From NCBI RefSeq assembly GCF_002778315.1, contig NZ_NESA01000009.1, positions 62,001 through 126,000 of the forward strand: DNA of 64,000 bases. The letters run 5' to 3'. Made by a program: the position numbers and the translations under genes. Source of the DNA: Limnohabitans sp. JirII-31. GTDB taxonomy: Bacteria; Pseudomonadota; Gammaproteobacteria; Burkholderiales; Burkholderiaceae_C. Under the pieces are notes generated by a model. That model worked only from the letters and a program-made list of their open reading frames with translations. It was not told the DNA's origin and did no database searches. This document shows, in pieces, positions 35,934 through 46,023 of the stretch (its first letter is position 1; each line of letters starts with the position of its first letter).

Positions 35934-36473
35934 ATGTTTGAGTCCTGTCGAAAAGCCCTCTCCCAGCGCATCAACTGCCGTGCAACATGGGCCGTTGTTG
36001 TTGTTCTCGTCGGCTTCGGGTTGTCTGCCTGTTCGAGTTGGGTCACGCCATACCGTCCAGAAGTGGTGCAGGGCAACTTTGTCTCGCGTGAACAAGTGCA
36101 AGCGCTGCGTATGGGCATGCCACGACAAGCCGTGCGCGACATCTTGGGAACGCCGTTGGTCTCCAGCCTCTTCCATGCCGACCGGTGGGACTACGCCTTC
36201 ACCATCCGACGCCAAGGCGCCGAGTCACAACAACGCCGCCTCAGTGTGTTCTTCCGTGGTGATGTGCTCGACCGCATTGAAGGCGACCCTCTGCCTACCG
36301 AAGCAGAGTTTGCCGCCAAGGTAGACACCCGCCGACCGACGCCCAGGACGCCTGCTTTGATTGCCAGCGATGAAGCGTTGGCGAAATTCCCACCCAAGGC
36401 CGCCCCTGCGGCCGCCAATGCTGTGACACCCGCCAAAGGAATCGGCAGCTATCCCCCGCTTGAAAGTCAATAA
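35934..36473 (+). CDS. bamE: Outer membrane assembly lipoprotein BamE
   Basis: This 179-residue lipoprotein is a component of the BAM complex that inserts beta-barrel proteins. The signal ends at the lipobox LSAC (cysteine near 33). The SmpA/OmlA core follows with PYRPEVVQGNFVSREQV, the MGMPRQAVRDILGTPL block and DRWDYAF. A Pro/Ala-rich tail (about 125-179) is longer than in E. coli, as in other Burkholderiales. It is 3 bases upstream of dapB. Confidence 0.92.
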   Translation: MFESCRKALSQRINCRATWAVVVVLVGFGLSACSSWVTPYRPEVVQGNFVSREQVQALRMGMPRQAVRDILGTPLVSSLFHADRWDYAFTIRRQGAESQQRRLSVFFRGDVLDRIEGDPLPTEAEFAAKVDTRRPTPRTPALIASDEALAKFPPKAAPAAANAVTPAKGIGSYPPLESQ

Positions 36474-36476
36474 ACC

Positions 36477-37295
36477 ATGGCTCATTCCAACCCATCCTTG
36501 AACATTGCCATTGCTGGAGCCAGTGGCCGCATGGGGCACATGTTGATCGAGGCCGTGCGTCAAGCCGACGACTTGCAGCTCAGTGGCGCCTTGGATGTGC
36601 CATCTAGCCCAGGCATTGGCAACGATGCCACGGGCTTTTTGGGTCAGGCCAGTGGCGTGACCATTCAAGCCGATGTGCGTGCAGGCTTGCAACACAGCCA
36701 GGTCTTGATCGACTTCACACGCCCAGAGGGCACTTTGGCGCACCTGGCCGTTTGCCGAGAATTAGGTGTGAAGTTGGTCATCGGCACCACAGGCTTCACC
36801 GACGCACAAAAAGCCGAAATCGCTGCCGCGGCACAAGACATTGCCATCGTGATGGCCCCCAACATGAGCGTGGGTGTGAACGTGACTTTGAAGCTGTTGC
36901 AAATGGCCGCACAGGCCATGCCCACTGGCTATGACATCGAGATCATCGAAGCGCACCATCGCCACAAAGTCGATGCACCTTCCGGCACCGCCCTGAAGAT
37001 GGGCGAAGTCATTGCCGAGGCCTTGGGGCGTGATCTGAAAGACTGTGCTGTCTATGAGCGTTACGGCCACACCGGTGAACGTGATCCGTCCACCATTGGC
37101 TTTGCCACCATTCGCGGGGGTGACATCGTGGGCGACCACACCGTCTTGTTTGCCGGTACGGGCGAGCGCATCGAAGTGACACACAAGTCTTCGAGCCGCG
37201 CCACCTACGCCCAAGGCAGCCTGCGTGCCGCGCGCTTTTTGGCGAACCAAAGCAAAGGCCTCTTTGACATGTTCGACGTCTTGAACCTGCGGTGA
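36477..37295 (+). CDS. dapB: 4-hydroxy-tetrahydrodipicolinate reductase
   Basis: This 272-residue enzyme catalyses the second step of the diaminopimelate/lysine pathway. The nucleotide motif is [12 protein letters not shown] near 11-22. The catalytic stretch [16 protein letters not shown] near 160-175 contains the conserved histidine and lysine. Its end overlaps the GTG of the next gene by four bases. Confidence 0.95.
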   Translation: MAHSNPSLNIAIAGASGRMGHMLIEAVRQADDLQLSGALDVPSSPGIGNDATGFLGQASGVTIQADVRAGLQHSQVLIDFTRPEGTLAHLAVCRELGVKLVIGTTGFTDAQKAEIAAAAQDIAIVMAPNMSVGVNVTLKLLQMAAQAMPTGYDIEIIEAHHRHKVDAPSGTALKMGEVIAEALGRDLKDCAVYERYGHTGERDPSTIGFATIRGGDIVGDHTVLFAGTGERIEVTHKSSSRATYAQGSLRAARFLANQSKGLFDMFDVLNLR

Positions 37296-37918
37296 GCGGC
37301 ATGTCGTTGCCCTTGGACGGCGATGCCTTGAGTGTCACCTTGACGCTGCTGCTGCTGGCCATGTCGGTCGCGAGCTGGAGCGTCATTGTTTACAAAGCCT
37401 GGTTGTTGCGTTGTGTCAGCGTTGATGTGCCACTTGCCAAAGCCGCCTTTTGGCAAGCCCCCGATTTTTCACATGCTCTGGCGGCGCTCACGGCCTTAGA
37501 TCGCCAGCGCGTGCTCCTGCCCCTGGCGCAAGCCCAGCAACAGCGCATGCCGGGTACCTTGGGCGCACAAGCCGAGGTGTCGGCACAACGCACCCGTGTG
37601 CTGCGCGATGCATTGCATCAGGTGCTGCACCGTCTGCAAACCGGCCAAGTGTTGCTGGCCAGTGTGGGGGCGACGGCACCCTTTGTGGGCTTGCTCGGGA
37701 CTGTCTGGGGCATCTACCACGCCTTGGCTGGCATGGCGGTTGCCGCACAACTCACCATGGAAGGGGTGGCGGGCCCCGTGGGCGAAGCCCTCATCATGAC
37801 GGCCGCTGGTTTGGCCGTTGCCTTGCCTGCGGTGTTGGCGTTCAACGTCATGGGTCGCGTGATCAACCGCGTGGAGCAAGAGCTGGAAGGCTTTGCCTAC
37901 GACTTGCGGACGCTTTGA
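37292..37918 (+). CDS. MotA/TolQ/ExbB proton channel family protein
   Basis: This 208-residue inner-membrane protein has three hydrophobic segments (about 10-30, 115-140 and 155-180). The family motif [20 protein letters not shown] is near 124-143. With the following ExbD/TolR protein it converts the proton gradient into mechanical work for TonB or TolA. The start is GTG overlapping dapB; an ATG three codons on is possible. No tonB or tolA is adjacent, so ExbB and TolQ cannot be told apart with certainty; length favours ExbB-like. Confidence 0.88.
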   Translation: MSGMSLPLDGDALSVTLTLLLLAMSVASWSVIVYKAWLLRCVSVDVPLAKAAFWQAPDFSHALAALTALDRQRVLLPLAQAQQQRMPGTLGAQAEVSAQRTRVLRDALHQVLHRLQTGQVLLASVGATAPFVGLLGTVWGIYHALAGMAVAAQLTMEGVAGPVGEALIMTAAGLAVALPAVLAFNVMGRVINRVEQELEGFAYDLRTL

Positions 37919-38368
37919 ATGGCCTTCGGTCGCTTTGAACGCACGCCCGGGCAAACGCCCATGAGTGAGATCAACGTCACCCCACTGGTCGATGTGATGA
38001 TGGTGCTCTTGGTGATCTTCATCCTCACCGCGCCGCTGTTGGGGCGCGCCCTCAAGCTCGACTTGCCCCAAGCCGCTGGCGCATCGGCAGGCGCACCGGC
38101 ACAGGTGGTGCGTTTGAGCATTGACGCACAGGCGCAGGTGTTTCTTGACGGTCAGCCAATCACGCTGGATGCGCTGGCCCAGGCCCTGACGGCCCGTGCA
38201 TCGCAGTCCAGCGCATCCGGTCAAGCGCAACTGCCCGAGGTGCAACTCCAGGCTGATGCCCAGGTGCCTTATGGCCGTGTGGTCGAGGTGATGGACCTGG
38301 CACAGCTGGCGGGCATGAACCGCATAGGCTTTGTGACCGCACGCAAGCCCGCCGCAGCCAAGCCCTAA
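37919..38368 (+). CDS. ExbD/TolR family biopolymer transport protein
   Basis: This 149-residue protein has one N-terminal membrane helix after the motif [20 protein letters not shown], whose aspartate is the proton-coupling residue. A periplasmic domain follows. It starts directly at the stop of the ExbB-like gene with no gap. The pair forms the motor sub-complex. Confidence 0.9.
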   Translation: MAFGRFERTPGQTPMSEINVTPLVDVMMVLLVIFILTAPLLGRALKLDLPQAAGASAGAPAQVVRLSIDAQAQVFLDGQPITLDALAQALTARASQSSASGQAQLPEVQLQADAQVPYGRVVEVMDLAQLAGMNRIGFVTARKPAAAKP

Positions 38369-38438
38369 AATCTCCCCATTCCCGCCTTTTCCCCAGGCGA
38401 TGCGCCCCGTGCCCGTGCGGGGTTTTCAGACCGACTCC

Positions 38439-41195
38439 ATGCAAGACAAATACAACCACACCGAGGTCGAACGCGCCGTTCAGACCGCTTGGACCCAACG
38501 TGATGCCTACCGCGTGACCGAAAACGCACGTGACGCACAAGGCCAGCTGAAAAAGAAGTTCTACGCTTGCTCCATGCTGCCCTACCCCAGCGGCAAGCTG
38601 CACATGGGCCATGTGCGCAACTACACCATCAACGACATGCTCACGCGCAGTCTGCGCATGAAGGGCTGGAACGTTTTGATGCCCATGGGCTGGGATGCGT
38701 TTGGCTTGCCCGCTGAAAACGCGGCTTTGAAAAACGGCGTGCCACCGGCCAAGTGGACTTACGAGAACATCGCCTACATGAAGCAGCAGATGCAGGCCAT
38801 GGGCTTGGCCATCGATTGGTCGCGCGAGGTCGCCACCTGTGACCCGAGCTACTACAAGTGGAACCAGTGGCTGTTTTTGAAGATGCTGGAAAAAGGCATC
38901 GCCTACCGCAAGACCCAAGTGGTCAACTGGGACCCGGTAGACCAAACCGTGCTGGCCAACGAGCAGGTCATTGACGGCAAAGGCTGGCGTACCGGTGCGG
39001 TGGTCGAAAAGCGCGAAATCCCGGGCTACTACCTCAACATCACCCAGTACGCCCCAGAGCTGCTGGCGCATGTGCAAATTGGCAACGACAAAGCCACCCT
39101 CAACGGCTGGCCCGACAAAGTGCGCCTGATGCAGGAAAACTGGATTGGCAAATCCGAAGGCGTGCGCTTTGCATTCACCCACAGCATCCAAGGTGCGGAT
39201 GGTGCCTTGATTGGCGATGGCCGCATGTACGTGTTCACCACCCGCGCCGACACCATCATGGGCGTGACGTTTTGTGCCGTGGCTGCCGAGCACCCGCTGG
39301 CGCTGCATGCGGCTGCATCTAACCCTGCCTTGGCCGCATTCCTTGAAGAATGCAAAACCGGTGGCACCACCGAAGCTGAACTGGCCACCCAAGAAAAGAA
39401 GGGCATGGCCACGGGCTTGTTCGTCACGCACCCCTTGACCGGCGCGCAAGTCGAAGTGTGGGTGGGCAACTATGTGCTCATGTCTTATGGCGATGGCGCC
39501 GTGATGGGCGTGCCCGCGCATGACGAGCGTGACTTTGCATTTGCCTTGAAATACGACTTGCCCATTCGGCAGGTGGTTGGCCTTGACGCGGCCGCATCCG
39601 CCAATGCCGCTTCCTTGGCGTTCGATGCCAAAACTTGGCAAGAGTGGTATGCCACCAAAGTCGGTGTGTGCGTGAACTCTGGCGAACTCGACGGCCTGCG
39701 ATTCAAAGACGCGGTGACCAAAGTCGCCGAGTTGTTGGCCGCCATTGGCCTGGGCGAGAAAAAAACCACCTGGCGTTTGCGCGACTGGGGCGTGAGCCGC
39801 CAGCGCTACTGGGGCACCCCGATTCCCATCATCCACTGTGACGAACACGGTGCGGTGCCGGTGCCCGAAAAAGACCTGCCGGTGGTGTTGCCGCAAGACT
39901 GCATTCCTGACGGTTCTGGCAACCCCTTGCACACACACGAAGGCTTCCACGCAGGGGTGACTTGCCCCGTGTGCGGCAAGCCTGCGCGTCGCGAGACCGA
40001 CACCATGGACACCTTCGTGGACTCGTCTTGGTACTTCATGCGCTATTGCGACCCGACCAATTCTGAGCAGATGGTGGCCGAAGGCACCCGATACTGGATG
40101 CGCGATGCCCACCAAGCCACCGGTGGCAGCGGCATGGACCAGTACATCGGCGGCATAGAGCATGCCATCTTGCACCTGCTCTATGCGCGCTTTTGGACCA
40201 AGGTCATGCGCGACATGGGGCTCGTCACGGTGGACGAACCCTTCACCAAGCTGCTCACGCAGGGCATGGTGCTCAACCACATCTACTCGCGCCGCACCGC
40301 CAAAGGCGGCAAAGACTACTTCTGGCCGCATGATGTGGAGCATGTGCTCGATGACGCAGGCAAAGTGGTGGGCGCCAAGCTCAAGAACGAGGCTGATAGC
40401 AGCGATGGCAAGCTGCCCGTGGGCACCCCCATCGACTACGAGGGCGTGGGCACCATGTCCAAGTCCAAGAACAACGGTGTGGACCCGCAAGACCTGATTG
40501 AAAAATACGGTGCCGACACCGCGCGCCTGTACACCATGTTCACCGCGCCACCCGAGGCCACCTTGGAGTGGAACGACGCGGCGGTGGAGGGCAGCTACCG
40601 CTTCTTGCGCCGTGTCTGGAACTTTGCCTTTAAGCACGAAGCGTCACTCAAAGCCGCGGTGGCCGGGGACGCCAGCACGGCCACGTTACGCACCGAAGCC
40701 AAAGACCTGCGTCGCGACATGCACCTGGTGCTCAAACAAGTCAGCTATGACTACGAGCGCATGCAATACAACACCGTGGTCTCGGGTTGCATGAAGTTGC
40801 TCAACGCGTTGGAAGACTTCAAGCCCGATGGCATCGCGGGCGACACCGCCGTGGTGTGCGAAGGCATGTCTGTGCTGTTGCGCTTGCTCTATCCCGCCTG
40901 CCCCCACCTCAGTGCCAACCTGTGGGCTGAACTGGGCTATGCCGCGCGTTTGGGTGACTTGCTCGACACGGCCTGGCCCGAGGTGGACGAGTCGGCCTTG
41001 TTGCGCGACGAGATCGAGTTGATGCTGCAAATCAACGGCAAGTTGCGCGGTGCGGTGCGCGTGAGCGCCAACGCCTCCAAAGAAGACATCGAGCAAGCCG
41101 CCTTGGCCACCGAAGCCTTCATCAAGCAAGCCAACGGTGCTGCGCCCAAGAAGGTCATCGTGGTGCCCGGCCGTTTGGTCAACGTGGTGGTCTAA
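38439..41195 (+). CDS. leuS: Leucine--tRNA ligase
   Basis: This 918-residue class I synthetase charges leucine tRNA. The HIGH motif appears as [13 protein letters not shown] near 48-60 and the KMSKS loop as [10 protein letters not shown] near 671-680. The editing domain lies between (for example [14 protein letters not shown] near 350). It is longer than E. coli LeuRS, with extra sequence such as the [15 protein letters not shown] region. I use the ATG that gives [11 protein letters not shown], the standard N-terminus. Confidence 0.97.
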   Translation: MQDKYNHTEVERAVQTAWTQRDAYRVTENARDAQGQLKKKFYACSMLPYPSGKLHMGHVRNYTINDMLTRSLRMKGWNVLMPMGWDAFGLPAENAALKNGVPPAKWTYENIAYMKQQMQAMGLAIDWSREVATCDPSYYKWNQWLFLKMLEKGIAYRKTQVVNWDPVDQTVLANEQVIDGKGWRTGAVVEKREIPGYYLNITQYAPELLAHVQIGNDKATLNGWPDKVRLMQENWIGKSEGVRFAFTHSIQGADGALIGDGRMYVFTTRADTIMGVTFCAVAAEHPLALHAAASNPALAAFLEECKTGGTTEAELATQEKKGMATGLFVTHPLTGAQVEVWVGNYVLMSYGDGAVMGVPAHDERDFAFALKYDLPIRQVVGLDAAASANAASLAFDAKTWQEWYATKVGVCVNSGELDGLRFKDAVTKVAELLAAIGLGEKKTTWRLRDWGVSRQRYWGTPIPIIHCDEHGAVPVPEKDLPVVLPQDCIPDGSGNPLHTHEGFHAGVTCPVCGKPARRETDTMDTFVDSSWYFMRYCDPTNSEQMVAEGTRYWMRDAHQATGGSGMDQYIGGIEHAILHLLYARFWTKVMRDMGLVTVDEPFTKLLTQGMVLNHIYSRRTAKGGKDYFWPHDVEHVLDDAGKVVGAKLKNEADSSDGKLPVGTPIDYEGVGTMSKSKNNGVDPQDLIEKYGADTARLYTMFTAPPEATLEWNDAAVEGSYRFLRRVWNFAFKHEASLKAAVAGDASTATLRTEAKDLRRDMHLVLKQVSYDYERMQYNTVVSGCMKLLNALEDFKPDGIAGDTAVVCEGMSVLLRLLYPACPHLSANLWAELGYAARLGDLLDTAWPEVDESALLRDEIELMLQINGKLRGAVRVSANASKEDIEQAALATEAFIKQANGAAPKKVIVVPGRLVNVVV

Positions 41196-41198
41196 GGA

Positions 41199-41717
41199 AT
41201 GCACATGAAAGCCACCTCCCGTCGTTTTGCGTTGTTGCTGGCTCTTGGAGCTGCTGTGCTGCTGACTGGCTGTGGCTTTGAGTTGCGCCAGCCGCCCAAC
41301 TACGCCTTTCGCACGGTCTTCAGTACCGTGCCTGTCAACTCGCCTTTGGGTGTCAAACTGCACCGCAGCTTGGCGTCATCGGGGCAAGTGGAAGTCATCA
41401 CCGACCCTCGCCAGATTGAGCGTGCGCAAGTCATCTTCGATCAGTTGGCCGAAGTCCGCGAAAAAGTGGTGGTGGGCCGCACCTCCTCGGGCGCGATCCG
41501 TGAATACCAGTTGCGCTTGCGCTACCGCTTTCGCTTGCGCACCCAAGAGGGCAAAGAGTTGATTCCTGACACTGAAATTCAACTCAACCGCGACATCAAC
41601 TTCAACGAGACCGGTGCCTTGTTCAAAGAGTCTGAAGAAGGCTTGCTCTACCGCGACATGGAAAACGACTTGGTGCAACAAATCCAACGTCGCTTGGCCA
41701 CACTGCGTCAACTCTGA
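41199..41717 (+). CDS. lptE: LPS-assembly lipoprotein LptE
   Basis: This 172-residue outer-membrane lipoprotein plugs the LptD barrel during LPS export. The signal has the lipobox LLTGC (cysteine near 25), followed by GFELRQPP, the typical LptE start. It lies 3 bases after leuS and 7 bases before holA, the conserved leuS-lptE-holA order. An ATG two codons later is an alternative start. Confidence 0.93.
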   Translation: MHMKATSRRFALLLALGAAVLLTGCGFELRQPPNYAFRTVFSTVPVNSPLGVKLHRSLASSGQVEVITDPRQIERAQVIFDQLAEVREKVVVGRTSSGAIREYQLRLRYRFRLRTQEGKELIPDTEIQLNRDINFNETGALFKESEEGLLYRDMENDLVQQIQRRLATLRQL

Positions 41718-41724
41718 GCGACGC

Positions 41725-42795
41725 ATGCAAGTCGCGGCCAACCAACTTTCGCAGCACTTGCAGGCACACGCCAGCAAAGGCCTGCGCAGCCTCTACACCT
41801 TGCATGGTGATGAGCCCTTGTTGCAGCAAGAGGCCATGGACAGCATCCGCACCATCGCACGCAGCCAGGGCTACACCGAGCGCAGCGTCTACACCGTGGC
41901 AGGCGCCCACTTCGACTGGGGTGAGGTGTTGGCGGCGGGCGGCTCGATGAGTTTGTTTGCCGACAAACAGATCATTGAAATCCGCGTTCCCTCAGGCAAG
42001 CCGGGTAAAGAGGGTAGCGTCGCCTTGCAGCAAATTGCCGAATCCGCACAGGGCAACGACACCACCTTGACCGTGGTGTTGTTGCCGCGCCTGGACAAGC
42101 AGACCAAGAGCACCGCTTGGTTTGCCGCGTTGGAGAACAACGGCGTCAGCGTGCAGATCGACCCAGTCGAGCGCCAAGCCCTGCCCATGTGGATTGCTCA
42201 ACGCCTGGGGGCTCAGCAACAGCGCGTGGCCTCGGGTGAAGCGGGGCAACACACCTTGCAGTTTTTTGCTGATCGGGTGGAGGGCAATCTGCTGGCGGCG
42301 CACCAAGAAATTCAAAAACTTGGGCTGCTCTACCCTGAAGGTGAACTCAGCCTGGAACAAGTGGAACGTGCGGTGCTCAATGTGGCGCGTTACGACGTCT
42401 TCAAACTCTCCGAGGCCGTGCTCAGTGGCCAGCCCTTGCGCGTGCAACGCATGCTCGATGGCTTGAAAGCCGAGGGCGAGGCCGAGGTGCTGGTGCATTA
42501 CACCCTGGCTGAAGAAATCCGGGCCCTCAAGCGCGTCAAAGACGCCGTGGCCGCAGGCAAGGCCCTGCCCATGGTGCTGCGCGAACAGCGCATTTGGGGC
42601 CCCCGTGAGCGCTTGTTCGAGCGCGTGTTGCCACGCTTGAGTGTGGGCATGCTGGACAAGCTCTTGCAGTCGGCTCATCAGGTGGACGGCATTGTCAAAG
42701 GCCTCAAAGTGCCAGAGTGGCCCACCGACAGTTGGCAAGCTTTGCATCGCTTGGCCATGCGCTTGTGCCGCGCCTGCATGGCACGCCCTGCTTGA
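41725..42795 (+). CDS. holA: DNA polymerase III subunit delta
   Basis: This 356-residue clamp-loader subunit opens the sliding clamp. The N-terminal AAA+ like domain starts [17 protein letters not shown] near 22-38, with the expected lack of a functional P-loop. The C-terminal collar region is at about 210-340. The ATG at 41725, 7 bases after lptE, gives the family length. Confidence 0.93.
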   Translation: MQVAANQLSQHLQAHASKGLRSLYTLHGDEPLLQQEAMDSIRTIARSQGYTERSVYTVAGAHFDWGEVLAAGGSMSLFADKQIIEIRVPSGKPGKEGSVALQQIAESAQGNDTTLTVVLLPRLDKQTKSTAWFAALENNGVSVQIDPVERQALPMWIAQRLGAQQQRVASGEAGQHTLQFFADRVEGNLLAAHQEIQKLGLLYPEGELSLEQVERAVLNVARYDVFKLSEAVLSGQPLRVQRMLDGLKAEGEAEVLVHYTLAEEIRALKRVKDAVAAGKALPMVLREQRIWGPRERLFERVLPRLSVGMLDKLLQSAHQVDGIVKGLKVPEWPTDSWQALHRLAMRLCRACMARPA

Positions 42796-42809
42796 GGGAA
42801 AATACGGCC

Positions 42810-44090
42810 ATGACTTCACACACCCTTGCCGAGCACATGCAATTGCTGGGTGCTCAGGCCAAAACGGCCTCGGCACACATGGCCAAAGCTTCGGCGGCTT
42901 TGAAAAACCATGCCCTGCGCCACTTGGCCGCTTTGCTGCGCGCCAACATGGACGCTTTGCAAGTGGACAACGCCAAAGACATTGCGCGTGCCACCGCGGC
43001 GGGCTTGGACGCTCCCATGGTGGACCGCCTCAAGCTCAGCCCCAAGGTGCTGGAGACCTGCGCACAGGGCTGCGAACAACTTGCCGCCATGCCCGATGTG
43101 ATTGGCGAAATCATCGGCATGAAGCAACAACCCAGCGGCATCCGCGTGGGCCAAATGCGTGTGCCCATCGGCGTGTTCGGCATGATTTTTGAGAGCCGTC
43201 CCAACGTCACCATCGAAGCAGCCTCCTTGGCCATCAAGAGCGGCAATGCCTGCATCTTGCGTGGCGGTTCAGAAGCCATCGAATCCAACAAAGCCCTGGC
43301 CTTGCTGGTGCAACAAGCCTTGGTGAGCGCCGGCCTGCCCGCCGAAGCCGTGCAACTGGTGCCCACCACCGACCGCGAAGCCGTGGGGCATTTGATTGCC
43401 ATGCCACAGTTTGTCGATGTGATCATTCCGCGCGGCGGCAAAGGCTTGATCGAGCGCATCAGCCGCGACGCCAAAGTGCCCGTCATCAAACACCTCGATG
43501 GCAACTGCCACACCTATGTCGATGACCCCTGTGATATCGACATGGCCGTGACTGTTGCGGACAACGCCAAAACCCAAAAATACAGCCCCTGCAACGCCAG
43601 CGAAAGCTTGCTGGTGGCGCGTGGTGTGGCCGCCGCCTTCTTACCCCGCATTGGCACCATCTTTGCGGCCAAAGGCGTGGAAATGCGTTGCTGCCTAGAA
43701 GCCCGTGCCTTGCTGGCGGGGGTTCAAGGCGCGCAACTCAAAGACGCCACCGAGCAAGATTGGTTTGAGGAATACCTCGGCCCCATCGTCAGCATCAAGG
43801 TGGTGGACGGGCTGGATGCGGCCATCGCACACATCAACCATTACGGCAGCCACCACACCGAGGCCATCCTCACGCGTGACCACATGCACGCCCAGCGCTT
43901 CTTGCGCGAAGTGGATTCGTCCAGCGTCATGGTCAATGCCAGCACCCGATTTGCAGATGGTTTTGAATACGGTTTGGGTGCCGAGATAGGCATTTCCACT
44001 GACAAGTTCCATGCCCGTGGTCCTGTGGGCATTGAAGGCCTGACCTCGCTCAAGTACGTGGTGTTGGGGCAGGGCGAAATCCGCCAATAA
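42810..44090 (+). CDS. proA: Glutamate-5-semialdehyde dehydrogenase (gamma-glutamyl phosphate reductase)
   Basis: This 426-residue enzyme performs the second step of proline synthesis. It has the aldehyde dehydrogenase fold, with [18 protein letters not shown] near 110-127 and the catalytic cysteine in [12 protein letters not shown] near 260. It starts 14 bases after holA and is the last gene of this run. proB is not in the window. Confidence 0.96.
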   Translation: MTSHTLAEHMQLLGAQAKTASAHMAKASAALKNHALRHLAALLRANMDALQVDNAKDIARATAAGLDAPMVDRLKLSPKVLETCAQGCEQLAAMPDVIGEIIGMKQQPSGIRVGQMRVPIGVFGMIFESRPNVTIEAASLAIKSGNACILRGGSEAIESNKALALLVQQALVSAGLPAEAVQLVPTTDREAVGHLIAMPQFVDVIIPRGGKGLIERISRDAKVPVIKHLDGNCHTYVDDPCDIDMAVTVADNAKTQKYSPCNASESLLVARGVAAAFLPRIGTIFAAKGVEMRCCLEARALLAGVQGAQLKDATEQDWFEEYLGPIVSIKVVDGLDAAIAHINHYGSHHTEAILTRDHMHAQRFLREVDSSSVMVNASTRFADGFEYGLGAEIGISTDKFHARGPVGIEGLTSLKYVVLGQGEIRQ

Positions 44091-44112
44091 CTTGGCGCTG
44101 CCGCAAATTACC

Positions 44113-44146
44113 AAGCCTCGAAATATTCCCGAAGCTTTTTAGTTTT
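44113..44146 (+). terminator. Candidate terminator after proA
   Basis: AAGCCTCG and CGAAGCTT pair with one mismatch around a nine-base loop, followed by a T-rich run (TTTTTAGTTTT) on the plus strand. It lies between the proA stop and the convergent DUF799 gene. Confidence 0.4.
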
Positions 44147-44807
44147 ACTGGCCTTGCGTTTGCTCAAATTTGAGAGCGCGCGGGCCTGGCAGCAAACCAC
44201 GTGTGCCTGTGTTCAACAAGCGCTGGTTAGTGATTCGTCCAATCCGGTATCCGGGATCGCTGACAGAATTTGCTACTTGATTGACGATGCCTTGGATAAG
44301 TAAGCCAACCAAACCATTCTGATTTTGTTTGCCTTCTGCATCCGACGCACTAGCCTTGCCTTCCCAAAGTTTAGTGCTCGTGCGCGTATCGATTAAAACA
44401 GCTTCAGCCGTTACAACAACACTGCCTCCCGCCAACGCACTCGTAGCCCCATAGTTTGTGACGGTGATGTAAAGCGCAGAGTCCGCACCAAAAATTTCAT
44501 TCAGCTTTTTGGGTGATGCTTGGTGCATTTCCCCCGGGTTTTGCAAACCGTTTTCTTTGAAGGTTTGATCGACTAAGGCTACAGGGAAAACGTAATAACC
44601 CGCCTCGGCCAATGGCAGAGTGGTTGAAGACATCACGCTGTATGTGGCACGTAGGTCAGCTGTGTTGTTAAGTGGTGGCAAGACCAAAATGGATCTTGGT
44701 TGATGCTGACGAAATGCTGAGTAGTCCACATCCGCTTGCTTGGTGGCGCAACCTGTGAATACCAATACGGTAGCCAATAAGACCCATAGTTTTAAATGAT
44801 GTGTCAT
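44145..44807 (-). CDS. DUF799 lipoprotein, GNA1162-like
   Basis: This 220-residue lipoprotein (lipobox FTGC, cysteine near 20) matches the DUF799 family that includes the meningococcal vaccine antigen GNA1162. The SILVLPPLNNTADLRATYSV segment near 39-58 and the VTNYGATSALAGGSVVV stretch are typical of the TolB-N-like fold shared with CsgG. It is the third gene of a trio with DUF4810 and CsgG-family lipoproteins, conserved from Neisseria and Haemophilus to Burkholderiales. Its function is unknown; an outer-membrane secretion role is hypothesised. Confidence 0.88.
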   Translation of the reverse strand: MTHHLKLWVLLATVLVFTGCATKQADVDYSAFRQHQPRSILVLPPLNNTADLRATYSVMSSTTLPLAEAGYYVFPVALVDQTFKENGLQNPGEMHQASPKKLNEIFGADSALYITVTNYGATSALAGGSVVVTAEAVLIDTRTSTKLWEGKASASDAEGKQNQNGLVGLLIQGIVNQVANSVSDPGYRIGRITNQRLLNTGTRGLLPGPRALKFEQTQGQ

Positions 44808-44816
44808 GCCAATCCT

Positions 44817-45167
44817 TTATTTTTTTGCTTTGGCTAAGATTCGGTCCATGTAAACCGCCGACTCTGGAAACATTGCTTTTTCAGTTTGGAAAGACTGCAC
44901 CGCTTGATCGTCTTTTCCCGCTTCGAAATACAGATAGCCCAAATGCGCATGAAAACCCGGCGGCACGGCTTTGTTCGTGCTGCGTGCTTTTTGATAATCC
45001 GCTTCTAACTTTTCAATCTGCGCTTCGATGGGAGATTTACCTGGGTCGTTGTAGCGTGCGTAAATTTGGTTTTCATAGTCGCCCCATTGGTAGAGCGATT
45101 GCTTAGGTGCCGCGCAGCCCACGAGGGTCAACAGCAGCAGGGCACATAGGGTGTTTTGAATACGCAT
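44817..45167 (-). CDS. DUF4810 lipoprotein
   Basis: This 116-residue lipoprotein has the lipobox LVGC (cysteine near 18) and the DUF4810 core KQSLYQWGDYENQIYARY near 22-39. The PPGFHAHLGYLYFEAGKDDQA stretch looks like a TPR-type helical pair. It is the middle gene of the CsgG trio, with 18 bases to the upstream gene and 9 to the downstream one. Confidence 0.88.
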   Translation of the reverse strand: MRIQNTLCALLLLTLVGCAAPKQSLYQWGDYENQIYARYNDPGKSPIEAQIEKLEADYQKARSTNKAVPPGFHAHLGYLYFEAGKDDQAVQSFQTEKAMFPESAVYMDRILAKAKK

Positions 45168-45185
45168 GAGAGATGCCCTTCGGGT

Positions 45186-45869
45186 TTACTGAGCTGCTTT
45201 CCACTGACCGGACTCAACGCCTTCGACCAAGCGATTGACCGCTTCACGAATTGCCAAGTCGAGAACTTTGCCATTTAGTGTGGAGTCATAGCTGGCCGTG
45301 CCGCCGAAACCAATCACTTCGCGGTTTGACAGTGCGTATTCACCAGCACCTTGCACAGAGAAAATGACCTCAGATGTCACTGCATCAACTACGTTGAGGC
45401 TGACTTTTGAATAAGCAATTTGAGTTTTACCTCGTCCCAAAATGCCAAACAGTTGTTGGTCTCCTACTTCTTTGCGCCCGAATTCGGTCACGTCACCCGT
45501 GATCACAAAATCAGCCCCACTGATTTTTTGTGTCTTGCCTTGGAATCGGGCTTCTTGACTGATTTCACCCATGTTGTCGCGATCTACTACTTTGAATCGA
45601 TTGGCTTGTTGCATGTGAGTGATCAAAATAGTTTTGGCTTGCCCCCCTAAACGGTCCACACCGTCCGAAAACAGGCCGCGCATGAAGCTAGAACGGTTAT
45701 CAAACTTGCCGACAGCGACCGTGCTTTTGAGGCCTTGGTAGCTTGTTTTGGCTGCAGTGACTTGTTGTGGTGCTACTGTCTGAGATGTTTCAGTGGCGCA
45801 GCCAGTTAAAAACAGTGACAGAGCGCAAAGAAATGCTGTGAAGCAAGAAAATAAATTTGAAGCTTTCAT
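45186..45869 (-). CDS. CsgG/HfaB family lipoprotein
   Basis: This 227-residue lipoprotein (lipobox LTGC, cysteine near 24) has the CsgG domain: STVAVGKFDNRSSF near 49-62, NRFKVVDRDNMGEI near 90-103 and GADFVITGDVTEFG near 117-130. CsgG itself forms the curli export pore in the outer membrane. No curli subunit or CsgE/F gene is nearby, so this is the Neisseria-type trio, not a curli operon. It leads the AT-richer unit and is divergent from gshA. Confidence 0.9.
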   Translation of the reverse strand: MKASNLFSCFTAFLCALSLFLTGCATETSQTVAPQQVTAAKTSYQGLKSTVAVGKFDNRSSFMRGLFSDGVDRLGGQAKTILITHMQQANRFKVVDRDNMGEISQEARFQGKTQKISGADFVITGDVTEFGRKEVGDQQLFGILGRGKTQIAYSKVSLNVVDAVTSEVIFSVQGAGEYALSNREVIGFGGTASYDSTLNGKVLDLAIREAVNRLVEGVESGQWKAAQ

Positions 45870-45919
45870 GTCTATTGCCGCAGATTAATTTAAAACCTTA
45901 GTATAAAACCTAGGATGCT

Positions 45920-45936
45920 AAATAATTCAATTATTT
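45920..45936. promoter_or_regulatory. Perfect 17-base AT-rich palindrome
   Basis: AAATAATT-C-AATTATTT is a perfect inverted repeat in the divergent spacer between the CsgG trio and gshA. It could be an operator or part of an AT-rich promoter. No regulator is encoded nearby. Confidence 0.45.
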
Positions 45937-46023
45937 GAAGAGTACTTCGTTGGGTCTGGTATTCGCGTACAAACAATCCATATGCTTCGAAGACCTAGAA
46001 TTGCCTCCCATTAGAAGGACACC

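Noticed and set aside
38404-38425. Hairpin CCCCG...CGGGG followed by TTTT just upstream of leuS
   Set aside because: The stem is only five pairs and lies in what should be the leuS leader; a real terminator there would cut off leuS from its operon. Not convincing without transcript data.
38160-40637. An 825-codon open frame antisense to leuS
   Set aside because: It is rich in His, Gly and Val, has no recognisable family motif, and mirrors the high-GC third-position pattern of leuS, so it is a shadow frame.
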